A stretch of DNA of 64,000 nt from an uncultured Tenacibaculum sp. (GTDB lineage: Bacteria; Bacteroidota; Bacteroidia; Flavobacteriales; Flavobacteriaceae), in assembly GCF_947494125.1 (NCBI RefSeq), contig NZ_CANLTU010000002.1:310001-374000 (forward strand), in the 5' to 3' direction. The position numbers were made by a program, and so were the translations under genes. The notes under the pieces are model-generated. The model was not told the origin of the DNA. It saw only the letters and a program-made list of their open reading frames with translations, and ran no database searches. Every line of letters starts with the position of its first letter. The stretch's first letter is position 1. Shown in pieces: positions 1 to 9,071 of the stretch.

Positions 1-270
1 TCAGAGAATTCTAAAGATGATAAAAGTTTAAAGATTCAGCAAGACGCACAAATTTCAAGAATAACGTTGCACAAAAATGAAGCATTAGAATACAAATTGA
101 AATCAAATAATCACGGTGTTTATATTATGAATATTGAAGGGGATATAAAAATAGATAATAATATATTAGGAAAGAGAGATGCAATAGGTATTTGGGAAAC
201 AAGATCAATAAATATAATTGCTCAAAGAACATCAGATATCTTATTTGTTGAGGTACCAATGATTTTCTAA
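1..270 (+). CDS. Pirin family protein, C-terminal part (5' end outside window)
   Basis: The frame is open from base 1 to the TAA at 268-270, giving 89 residues with no true start inside the window; a TTG at 67 is internal. The visible part reads as the C-terminal cupin of a YhhW-type pirin: an aliphatic strand pair (HGVYIMNIEGDIKI), a short turn (ILGKRDAIGIWE) and a final strand (SDILFVEVPM) that closes the barrel. Pirins are cytoplasmic metal-binding cupins, some with quercetin 2,3-dioxygenase activity; the N-terminal metal ligands are not in view. A terminator follows, and the next gene is an old-yellow-enzyme-type reductase behind a palindromic operator. The assignment rests on the C-terminal pattern alone. 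Confidence 0.75.
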   Translation, partial: SENSKDDKSLKIQQDAQISRITLHKNEALEYKLKSNNHGVYIMNIEGDIKIDNNILGKRDAIGIWETRSINIIAQRTSDILFVEVPMIF

Positions 271-318
271 CTTGATTTAATATTCTGGTTATATAGTAAG
301 TTAGGTTCTAAAACCTAC

Positions 319-350
319 AAAAAACTCAAAGATTTAATCTTTGAGTTTTT
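319..350 (+). terminator. Rho-independent terminator of the pirin gene
   Basis: The sequence AAAAACTCAAAGATT is followed after one base by its reverse complement, ending in five T and then GTTTT. A perfect 15-bp stem with A/T tails on both sides, about 50 bases after the stop codon. Confidence 0.85.
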
Positions 351-366
351 GTTTTATAAAAAATTG

Positions 367-398
367 TATCTTGCATTTTATTATGCATGCATAATAAA
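367..398 (+). promoter_or_regulatory. fadH promoter region with a 22-bp perfect palindrome (operator)
   Basis: At 377-398, TTTATTATGCA is followed directly by its exact reverse complement. A -7-like TATCTTGC lies immediately upstream (367-374), so the palindrome would cover the transcription start, the usual place for a repressor site. The ATGCATGCAT centre flanked by AT-rich arms resembles sites of winged-helix dimers such as MarR-type regulators; that reading is inference. It has no T tract and follows a separate terminator, so it is not a terminator itself. Confidence 0.65.
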
Positions 399-406
399 TA
401 AAATAA

Positions 407-2449
<2,043 letters not shown>

Positions 2450-2459
2450 TTCCTAGTTA

Positions 2460-2508
2460 TTTTAGAATAAAAGAAACCTGTATTAAACAGGTTTTTTTTA
2501 TTCTAAAA
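2460..2508 (+). terminator. Terminator of fadH, long imperfect hairpin
   Basis: Arms of 22 nt (2460-2481 and 2487-2508) pair with one mismatch around a 5-base loop. The core is AAACCTGT / ACAGGTTT followed by a run of T. Confidence 0.85.
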
Positions 2509-2558
2509 AATACTAAAAAAAATAACCCTATTTTAACAACCTAAAACAATAATAAAAT

Positions 2559-3545
2559 ATGAAGTCATTTACAATACAAGAGATTAATACCATTTTAAAG
2601 GGTGAATTAATAGGGGATTGTTCAGAAAAAATATGTGACCCAGAGCAAATAGAAAAAGCTGTAAAAGGTCAAATAACATTTATTGGAAATCAAAAATTCG
2701 CTCGTTTATGGGAAAAATCTAATGCAAGTGCAGCAATTGTAGATGAGAAGTTAGACATATTACCAGGGGATAAAAAAGCATTCATTAAAGTTAAAAATGC
2801 AGATCTAGCAATGGCAACTTTATTAGAAACTTTCCAATTAGATAGCCCAAAATTTGAAATAGACATTCACCCAACCGCAGTTATAAGCAAAAATGTAAAA
2901 TTAGGAAAAGGATGTAAGATTGGAGCTAATAGCTATATCGGTGAAAATGTAGTTTTAGGAGATGGTGTTATTTTGTACCCAAATGTTTCTGTTTTTGATG
3001 ATTCTATTATTGGAAATAATACAACAGTTTGGTCTGGTACAGTAATTAGAGAACGAAGCGTAATAGGAAGCAGTTGTATTTTTCATACAAATGTTAGTAT
3101 TGGAGCAGATGGTTTTGGATACAGACCAAGTGAACAAGGTTTGACTAAAATACCACATATAGGGAATGTTGTAATAGGAGATAATGTAGAAATTGGTGCA
3201 AATTCATGTGTAGATAGAGGTAAATTTAGTTCAACTATTTTAGGAGATGGATGTAAGATTGATAATTTGGTTCAAATTGGGCATAACTCTATATTAGGAA
3301 GATTTTGTATCATGGCAGGTAATAGTGGATTGGCTGGTTCTGTAACTTTAGGAGATGGAGTAATTATAGGAGGAAGTGCATCTATTAAAGATCATACAAC
3401 TATTCATTCAGGAGCAAAAGTAGGTGCAGGATCTGGAGTAATTGCAGACGTAGCAGCAGGTAAAACGGTTGTAGGTTATCCAGCCTGTGATTCTCGAGAA
3501 ATGATGAAACAATGGGTAGTTTTACGTAAGCTAGCAAAAAAATAA
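2559..3545 (+). CDS. lpxD: UDP-3-O-acylglucosamine N-acyltransferase
   Basis: LpxD adds the second hydroxyacyl chain, at nitrogen 2, to UDP-3-O-acyl-glucosamine in lipid A synthesis, in the cytoplasm. 328 residues. The N-terminal domain (about 1-100, with QITFIGNQKFARLWEKSNA) binds the uridine. It is followed by a left-handed beta helix of hexapeptide repeats (ISKNVKLGKGCKIGANSYIG onward, about 107-300) and a C-terminal helix (REMMKQWVVLRKL). His near 242 in QIGHNSIL matches the catalytic His239 of E. coli LpxD. Flavobacteria can carry two LpxD-like genes; this one stands alone between two strong terminators and not in an lpxC-lpxA cluster, so it may be the second paralogue. Confidence 0.9.
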   Translation: MKSFTIQEINTILKGELIGDCSEKICDPEQIEKAVKGQITFIGNQKFARLWEKSNASAAIVDEKLDILPGDKKAFIKVKNADLAMATLLETFQLDSPKFEIDIHPTAVISKNVKLGKGCKIGANSYIGENVVLGDGVILYPNVSVFDDSIIGNNTTVWSGTVIRERSVIGSSCIFHTNVSIGADGFGYRPSEQGLTKIPHIGNVVIGDNVEIGANSCVDRGKFSSTILGDGCKIDNLVQIGHNSILGRFCIMAGNSGLAGSVTLGDGVIIGGSASIKDHTTIHSGAKVGAGSGVIADVAAGKTVVGYPACDSREMMKQWVVLRKLAKK

Positions 3546-3555
3546 AAAATATTCA

Positions 3556-3597
3556 AAGCATAAAAAATCTCGCTATATAGCGAGATTTTTTATGCTT
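3556..3597 (+). terminator. Terminator of lpxD
   Basis: Perfect 19-bp inverted repeat (AAGCATAAAAAATCTCGCT and its complement) around the loop ATAT, ten bases after the stop codon. Confidence 0.9.
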
Positions 3598-3666
3598 AAT
3601 ACTTATATGGTTAAGTCTAAATAAATACCGATATTTGTAGTTCATATTTTTTGTAAAAAGTAAATT

Positions 3667-3849
3667 ATGTCAATGAATAAAAACACAGTCCTAGGTTGGG
3701 CAACACTTATAATGGTTTTAATGGGTATTTTATTGGTAGCTTTAGCTGTATTTAAATACGATGAAATTGCAGGTTATGGTTTTGGAGCTGTAGGTCTAGG
3801 TTTTTTTGCAAATGCTTGGGTTTTTAATGCCCTAAAAGGAAGAGTTTAA
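3667..3849 (+). CDS. Small two-helix membrane protein (CAL67264-type)
   Basis: 60 residues with two hydrophobic segments: about 9-28 (LGWATLIMVLMGILLVALAV) and about 36-53 (YGFGAVGLGFFANAWVFNAL). They are joined by a short charged turn (FKYDEIAG), and the C-terminus is basic. From memory it matches a small flavobacterial membrane-protein family named after Gramella CAL67264; function unknown. It ends 21 bases before ettA on the same strand and is probably cotranscribed with it. A -7-like GATATTTG lies about 30 bases upstream. The even codon pattern and the position between a terminator and an operon partner support a real gene. Confidence 0.7.
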   Translation: MSMNKNTVLGWATLIMVLMGILLVALAVFKYDEIAGYGFGAVGLGFFANAWVFNALKGRV

Positions 3850-3870
3850 ATAATAAAAAATAGCAGTTAA

Positions 3871-5562
3871 ATGTCAGACGATAAGAAAGTAATTTTTTCA
3901 ATGAATAAGGTCTCTAAGACCTATCAAAGTACAGGAAAACAAGTTTTAAAAGATATTTATTTAAGCTTTTTTTATGGAGCTAAAATTGGTATTCTAGGAC
4001 TTAATGGATCTGGTAAATCTACTTTGTTAAAAATAATAGCAGGAGTAGAAAAAAATTTCCAAGGAGATGTAACTTTTTCTCCAGGTTATAAAGTTGGATA
4101 CCTTGAACAAGAGCCACAATTAGATGAAAATAAAACAGTTTTAGAAGTAGTTAAAGAAGGAGTTGCAGAAACTGTGGCTATTCTAGATGAGTATAATAAA
4201 ATCAACGATATGTTTGGTTTAGAAGAAGTGTACTCTGATGCTGATAAAATGGAAAAGTTAATGGCACAACAAGCCGAACTTCAAGATAAAATAGATGCTT
4301 CTAACGCTTGGGAATTAGATACCAAGTTAGAAATAGCAATGGATGCTTTACGTACACCAGATTCTGACAAGAAAATAGGAGTATTATCAGGAGGAGAACG
4401 ACGTAGAGTTGCATTATGTAGATTATTATTACAAGAACCAGAAATTTTATTATTAGATGAGCCTACCAACCATTTAGATGCAGAATCTGTACATTGGTTA
4501 GAGCATCATTTAGCACAATATAAAGGAACTGTAATTGCCGTAACGCACGATAGATACTTCTTAGATAACGTAGCAGGATGGATTTTAGAATTAGACAGAG
4601 GTGAAGGAATTCCTTGGAAAGGAAATTACTCATCTTGGTTAGATCAAAAGTCTACAAGACTATCACAAGAAAGTAAAACGGCATCAAAACGTCAGAAAAC
4701 TTTAGAACGAGAGTTAGAATGGGTTAGACAAGGAGCAAAAGGTCGTCAAACAAAGCAAAAAGCACGTTTGAAGAACTATGAAAAGTTAATGAGTCAAGAC
4801 CAAAAACAAACAGAAGAAAAATTAGAAATTTACATTCCTAATGGACCTCGTTTAGGAACTAATGTTATTGAAGCTACAGGTGTTTCTAAAGCTTTTGGTG
4901 ACAAGTTATTATATGAAAATTTAGAATTTAATCTTCCGCAAGCAGGAATTGTAGGTATTATTGGACCAAACGGTGCTGGTAAAACGACAATTTTTAAAAT
5001 GATAATGGGAGAAGAAGCCCCAGATTCAGGAAGTTTCAAAGTAGGAGAAACAGCTAAAATAGCTTATGTAGATCAAGCACATTCAAATATAGATCAAGAG
5101 AAATCTATTTGGGAAAATTTTTCTGAAGGTCAAGATTTAGTAATGATGGGAGGGAAACAAGTAAATTCTAGAGCTTACTTAAGTCGTTTCAATTTTGGAG
5201 GTAGCGAGCAGAATAAGAAAGTAAGTACACTTTCTGGAGGTGAGCGTAACCGTTTACACTTAGCGATGACTTTAAAAGAAGAAGGAAACGTATTACTTTT
5301 AGATGAGCCAACTAATGATTTAGATGTAAATACTTTAAGAGCATTAGAAGAAGGTTTAGAGAACTTTGCTGGTTGTGCAGTAGTAATTTCGCATGATAGA
5401 TGGTTTTTAGATAGAATTTGTACTCATATCTTAGCATTTGAAGGAGATAGCCAGATTTACTTTTTTGAAGGTTCTTTTTCTGATTATGAAGAGAATAAAA
5501 AGAAGCGTTTAGGTGGAGATTTAATGCCGAAACGTATTAAGTATAAAAAATTAATTAGATAA
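3871..5562 (+). CDS. ettA: Energy-dependent translational throttle protein, ABC-F ATPase
   Basis: 563 residues with two ABC domains and no membrane segments, as in ABC-F proteins. ABC1: Walker A GLNGSGKST near 45, signature LSGGERRRVAL, Walker B LLLDEPTNHLD. ABC2: Walker A GPNGAGKTT near 366, signature LSGGERNRLHL, Walker B LLLDEPTNDLD. The basic linker around 265-305 (KRQKTLERELEWVRQGAKGR) fits the P-site tRNA interaction motif. EttA binds the ribosomal E site and gates the first elongation step according to the ATP/ADP ratio. The end LMPKRIKYKKL is characteristic of EttA. Follows the small membrane-protein gene and ends in a hairpin terminator. Confidence 0.93.
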   Translation: MSDDKKVIFSMNKVSKTYQSTGKQVLKDIYLSFFYGAKIGILGLNGSGKSTLLKIIAGVEKNFQGDVTFSPGYKVGYLEQEPQLDENKTVLEVVKEGVAETVAILDEYNKINDMFGLEEVYSDADKMEKLMAQQAELQDKIDASNAWELDTKLEIAMDALRTPDSDKKIGVLSGGERRRVALCRLLLQEPEILLLDEPTNHLDAESVHWLEHHLAQYKGTVIAVTHDRYFLDNVAGWILELDRGEGIPWKGNYSSWLDQKSTRLSQESKTASKRQKTLERELEWVRQGAKGRQTKQKARLKNYEKLMSQDQKQTEEKLEIYIPNGPRLGTNVIEATGVSKAFGDKLLYENLEFNLPQAGIVGIIGPNGAGKTTIFKMIMGEEAPDSGSFKVGETAKIAYVDQAHSNIDQEKSIWENFSEGQDLVMMGGKQVNSRAYLSRFNFGGSEQNKKVSTLSGGERNRLHLAMTLKEEGNVLLLDEPTNDLDVNTLRALEEGLENFAGCAVVISHDRWFLDRICTHILAFEGDSQIYFFEGSFSDYEENKKKRLGGDLMPKRIKYKKLIR

Positions 5563-5591
5563 TTAATTTTTACATTTTAGTATATAAAAAT

Positions 5592-5622
5592 AAAACTCGA
5601 AGTTAGCATACTTCGAGTTTTT
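5592..5622 (+). terminator. Terminator of ettA
   Basis: AAAACTCGAAG and its complement around an 8-base loop, ending in a T run. Confidence 0.85.
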
Positions 5623-5623
5623 C

Positions 5624-5910
5624 TTTCCTTTTCATTTAACAACTCCCCCAACAATTAAAACTGTGTAGTAGATAGTTTATCATAGTTTGCGATTAATGTT
5701 AAAGCTTTGTTAATTTCAATAATCGTGCCGAAAATGCAATAGAAATATTTATTTTTTAATAAAATGATACTTTTTTAGTTAAAAATTAGATTTAATCATA
5801 GTATTTGTTTGATTTTAAAGTTGTTAAATCACTAATTTGTTAATAGTTTTTAAAAAAATGTAAGTGTCTTCTACTGTAGACGATTGTTTGATTATTCTCT
5901 AAATGTATAG
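5624..5910. other. AT-rich intergenic stretch, nothing definite
   Basis: About 290 very AT-rich bases between the ettA terminator and the next small gene. I see no tRNA-like fold, no long repeat and no open frame of note. It presumably carries the promoter of the following gene, but no clean TAnnTTTG at a sensible distance was recognised. Confidence 0.4.
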
Positions 5911-6168
5911 GTGCATAATTTTTTAAACTATTTAATTGAATATAATGCAGATATGTTAACACATGCGGGTACTAAATACAATTTTGAAGGAGCAGATGAA
6001 GCAGCAAAATATTACCAAAGAAATTTGAGAATGTATTCTAATTTAAATAGAATAGAACTTAAAGAAAGAAGATCATCGAGTATTTATGCTAATGGGAGCA
6101 AGCCATACAGCATTTTTAGAGATTTTATAAGTAGAAGTCCAAAATATAGTAATGGTAAATACATTTGA
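5911..6168 (+). CDS. Small hypothetical protein, start uncertain
   Basis: Not recognised. 85 residues from a GTG at 5911, or 71 from the ATG at 5953 (MLTHAGTKYNFEG). The product is hydrophilic and basic, rich in Tyr, Ser and Arg (KYYQRNLRMYSNLNRIELKE), without signal peptide or membrane segment. It is followed at once by a near-ideal two-way terminator, which supports transcription of a real gene here. Codon use is like that of the neighbours. Either start is possible, and the shorter form is perhaps more likely because the GTG has no clear promoter spacing. Confidence 0.5.
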   Translation: MHNFLNYLIEYNADMLTHAGTKYNFEGADEAAKYYQRNLRMYSNLNRIELKERRSSSIYANGSKPYSIFRDFISRSPKYSNGKYI

Positions 6169-6171
6169 TTA

Positions 6172-6220
6172 CTTAAAACATTTAAACCTCACCAAACTGG
6201 TGAGGTTTAAATGTTTTAAG
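6172..6220. terminator. Two-way terminator between convergent genes
   Basis: A perfect 22-bp inverted repeat (6172-6193 and 6199-6220) around the loop AAACT, with A/T-rich outer arms, serves the plus-strand gene ending at 6168 and the minus-strand gene ending at 6233. Confidence 0.9.
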
Positions 6221-6232
6221 TTTTATTAATCA

Positions 6233-6685
6233 TTAACTATGATAAGCTGTATTGTGTTCTAAATCTGAAGAACAACTTCTGCACTTACCAGCAGCATCTT
6301 CACCACCAGCACAACCATTTTTACACTTATAATGATATTCACCTTTAGCATTTGGCCCAGAAGCTGGAGTTGCTACAGGCGTTGATATTGGAGCAATGGT
6401 AGTATTAATTGGTTTATTATGAAAAGCTTGATTATGAGTAAGTTCTGTGCTACATATAGGACAAGCTCCTTTAGCGCTAGAAGTTCCACCTTTACATTTC
6501 TTAGGGCATATATAATGTGCTCCACCTACAACGCCAGTTGCAATATTATTAGCGTTTGGAAGTGTAGGTACTGGACGTTCATTAAAAGGAATACTTAAAG
6601 GGTGTACTGATGTTTTTTTTTCTTCTTTCTTGCAAGAATAAAAACATACTATAAACAATACGAATATTGGGATTAATTTCTTCAT
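6233..6685 (-). CDS. Lipoprotein with two heavy-metal-binding (HMBD-like) repeats
   Basis: 150 residues from the ATG at 6685; a TTG two codons upstream is less likely. A signal peptide ends in a lipobox (FYSC), then comes a charged stretch (KKEEKK) and two copies of the same module. Copy 1 reads YICPKKCKGG...GACPICSTELTHN; copy 2 reads YHYKCKNGCAGG...GKCRSCSSDLEHN. Each has four cysteines as C-x(3)-C and C-x(2)-C plus a conserved His in a TELTHN/SDLEHN tail. This resembles the small HMBD domain seen in copper/silver efflux proteins. Likely an envelope protein that binds metal or holds zinc; the function is inferred. The linker (about 85-115) is rich in Thr, Pro and Ala. Confidence 0.75.
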   Translation of the reverse strand: MKKLIPIFVLFIVCFYSCKKEEKKTSVHPLSIPFNERPVPTLPNANNIATGVVGGAHYICPKKCKGGTSSAKGACPICSTELTHNQAFHNKPINTTIAPISTPVATPASGPNAKGEYHYKCKNGCAGGEDAAGKCRSCSSDLEHNTAYHS

Positions 6686-6694
6686 GCTCAAAGA

Positions 6695-6720
6695 TAAAAA
6701 AACCTCACTAATTAGTGAGG
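6695..6720 (-). terminator. Terminator of the outer-membrane protein gene
   Basis: The 18-bp palindrome CCTCACTAATTAGTGAGG at 6703-6720 is followed on the minus strand by seven T. It lies between the minus-strand genes at 6752-7354 and 6233-6685. Confidence 0.85.
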
Positions 6721-6751
6721 CTTATAAATGTATAATAAAATGGTTAAAGTT

Positions 6752-7354
6752 TTAAAACCTATATGATAAAGATAATCTAGCAATATTGCTGTTTAGGTTG
6801 AATCCAAACGCAGAGATATCTCCTTTATTTTCTACGTTACCATTTACTATTCTATTATTTCCTGTAGTATAATTGAAGTTAGGTAGTAATTCTACTCCAA
6901 AAGCTAAATTTTCACTAAATATATAATTGGCTCCAATAACTCCTACTAAAGAAGGAGAATATGTTGTTCTTTCATTCTCAAAGTAGTTATTGTTATCCTT
7001 ATTAATGTTTTTATACCAGCCGTAGTTGAAAGCAACATCAAAACCATAGCGGAATTCTAAGTTTTTAGTAATAATTTTTCTAAATTCTTTACCAACACTA
7101 ATTCCAGCTCCAACACTATAGTGTTCACCAATAAATTGTTGTTGATTTATTATTTCGCCCTTATTATTGTTGAAGTTTAAAGCTAATATATTAAAGCGCC
7201 ATAAGTTTTTAGCAGTACCTGTTTTATATGTAATTCCAAAGTTATTGAGGGAAGTAAAATTAATACCAACCTCCTGTCTTTTTTCTTTTTCTTGAGCAAA
7301 TGAAATGTTTAATGTTGCAAATAAAAGTAATACACTTAAAGTAAAATTTTTCAT
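6752..7354 (-). CDS. Outer-membrane beta-barrel protein, unassigned
   Basis: 200 residues with a clear signal peptide (MKNFTLSVLLLFATLNISFA, cut before Q). The rest alternates polar and aromatic or aliphatic residues in the manner of a small eight-strand barrel: QEVGINFTSLNNFGITY, WRFNILALNF, HYSVGAGISVGKEF, LEFRYGFDVAFNYGWY. It ends SLSYRF with the C-terminal Phe typical of outer-membrane barrels. It fits the general outer membrane protein beta-barrel class of Bacteroidota; no specific function can be given. Single gene with its own terminator. Confidence 0.75.
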   Translation of the reverse strand: MKNFTLSVLLLFATLNISFAQEKEKRQEVGINFTSLNNFGITYKTGTAKNLWRFNILALNFNNNKGEIINQQQFIGEHYSVGAGISVGKEFRKIITKNLEFRYGFDVAFNYGWYKNINKDNNNYFENERTTYSPSLVGVIGANYIFSENLAFGVELLPNFNYTTGNNRIVNGNVENKGDISAFGFNLNSNIARLSLSYRF

Positions 7355-7494
7355 GGTAATTTAGTTTAAATTAATAAAATTTTTAAGTGAAAAAGGTAAC
7401 AATTTTAATGCCAGAAGTTGATTTTTAGGGTTTTATATTATTTTAATTTTGTAAGTGCTTGATTCTTAGTTTTAAGAAGTTTTTTGTAAAAAGA

Positions 7495-7520
7495 AAACCT
7501 TACCGAAATTGGTAAGGTTT
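7495..7520 (-). terminator. Terminator of lpdA
   Basis: AAACCTTACC and its complement around a 6-base loop, followed on the minus strand by TTTTC and further T. It lies 37 bases after the lpdA stop codon. Confidence 0.8.
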
Positions 7521-7556
7521 ATGTTTTTTTATTATTGTGTATTTATTTGTAAAATA

Positions 7557-8945
7557 CTATAAATGAATTACTTCATCATAAGCATCAGCAACAGCTTCCA
7601 TAACCGCTTCACTCATTGTTGGGTGAGGATGGATAGCTTTTAATACTTCATGTCCAGTAGTTTCTAATTTACGCCCTAAAACAGCTTCAGCAATCATATC
7701 AGTTACACCAGCACCAATCATATGACACCCTAACCATTCACCGTATTTAGCATCAAAAATTACTTTAACAAATCCATCAGGAGTTCCAGCAGCTTTTGCT
7801 TTACCAGAAGCAGAAAAAGGAAATTTACCAACTTTTAATTCGTAACCAGCTTCTTTTGCTTTTTCTTCAGTTAAACCAACAGAAGCAATTTCTGGAGTAG
7901 CATAGGTACAACCAGGAATGTTTCCATAATCGATAGCTTCAGTATGTACACCAGCTAATTTTTCAACACATGTAATTCCTTCAGCAGAAGCAACGTGCGC
8001 TAGGGCAGGACCAGGAGTAACATCACCAATAGCATAATATCCAGGGATATTTGTTTGGTACCAGTCGTTTACTAAGATTTTATCTCTATCAGTAATAATT
8101 CCAACATCTTCTAATCCGATGTTTTCAATATTTGTTTTAATTCCAACTGCCGATAATACGATATCAGCTTCTAAAATTTGTTCACCTTTTTTAGTTTTAA
8201 CTGTAGCTTTTACACCATCACCAGAAGTATCAACAGATTCTACAGAAGAATTCGTCATAACTTTAATACCAGCTTTCTTAAAAGAACGTTCCATTTGTTT
8301 AGAAACATCTTTATCTTCAACAGGTACAATGTTTGGCATAAATTCAACAACAGTAACATCAGTTCCCATTGAGTTATAGAAATGTGCGAACTCAACTCCA
8401 ATAGCTCCAGAACCTACAACAATCATAGATTTGGGTTGTGTTGGTAAGCTCATAGCCTCACGGTAACCAATTACTTTTTTGCCATCCTGTGGTAAGTTTG
8501 GTAATTGACGAGAACGTGCTCCAGTAGCAATAATAATATTATTTGCAGAGTATTCAGTTACAGTACCATCAGCAGCAGTAACATCTACTTTTTTACCAGG
8601 TTTTATTTTACCAAAACCATCAATAATATCAATTTTATTTTTCTTCATTAAGAACTGAACACCTTTGCTCATTCCTTCAGCAACACCACGACTACGTTTA
8701 ATAACCGCTTCAAAATCTTTATCAATAGCTTCAGCTTTTAAACCATAAGCGTCAACATGTTTTAAGTAATCGTATACTTGCGCAGATTTTAATAAAGCTT
8801 TGGTAGGAATACATCCCCAGTTTAAGCAAATTCCACCTAAGTTTTCTTTTTCTACTACGGCAACTTTAAATCCTAATTGAGATGCTCTAATAGCTGTTAC
8901 ATAACCTCCAGGACCACTTCCGATTATTAATACGTCGTATTTCAT
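7557..8945 (-). CDS. lpdA: Dihydrolipoyl dehydrogenase (E3)
   Basis: E3 is the flavoprotein that reoxidises dihydrolipoamide with NAD+ in the pyruvate and 2-oxoglutarate dehydrogenase and glycine-cleavage complexes. 462 residues, usual length. FAD motif IIGSGPGG (7-14), redox-active disulfide Cys40/Cys45 in GGICLNWGCIPTK, NAD motif VVGSGAIGVEFA (about 178), second FAD motif YAIGDVTPGPALAH, and the C-terminal catalytic HPHPTMSEAV with His about 442-444. No genes for other complex subunits lie beside it in this window. The upstream region carries an unusual GC-rich element. Confidence 0.95.
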   Translation of the reverse strand: MKYDVLIIGSGPGGYVTAIRASQLGFKVAVVEKENLGGICLNWGCIPTKALLKSAQVYDYLKHVDAYGLKAEAIDKDFEAVIKRSRGVAEGMSKGVQFLMKKNKIDIIDGFGKIKPGKKVDVTAADGTVTEYSANNIIIATGARSRQLPNLPQDGKKVIGYREAMSLPTQPKSMIVVGSGAIGVEFAHFYNSMGTDVTVVEFMPNIVPVEDKDVSKQMERSFKKAGIKVMTNSSVESVDTSGDGVKATVKTKKGEQILEADIVLSAVGIKTNIENIGLEDVGIITDRDKILVNDWYQTNIPGYYAIGDVTPGPALAHVASAEGITCVEKLAGVHTEAIDYGNIPGCTYATPEIASVGLTEEKAKEAGYELKVGKFPFSASGKAKAAGTPDGFVKVIFDAKYGEWLGCHMIGAGVTDMIAEAVLGRKLETTGHEVLKAIHPHPTMSEAVMEAVADAYDEVIHL

Positions 8946-8991
8946 GTCGTTTATTTTTACTTGTTGTTTGTTTATTCTAATTAATTACTTT

Positions 8992-9067
8992 GGGCGTTCG
9001 AGCGGGCTTTCACTATTCGCTGTTTCATTCTTCAACGAGCTCAAACAAGCCGTTCAATCCCTAACGC
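8992..9067. repeat. GC-rich intergenic element bounded by GGGCGTT and AACGC
   Basis: 76 bases of much higher GC than the surroundings, between the starts of lpdA and the end of argS. It begins GGGCGTTCGAGCGGGCTTTC and ends CAATCCCTAACGC, with GCGTT/AACGC as short terminal inverted repeats. From memory, elements with these ends (GGGCGT...GGGCTTTC and ATCCCTAACGC) recur in many flavobacterial genomes; that cannot be checked here, and only one copy is in this window. It could act as a terminator or structured RNA for argS, or be a small mobile repeat. Confidence 0.5.
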
Positions 9068-9071
9068 AAAA

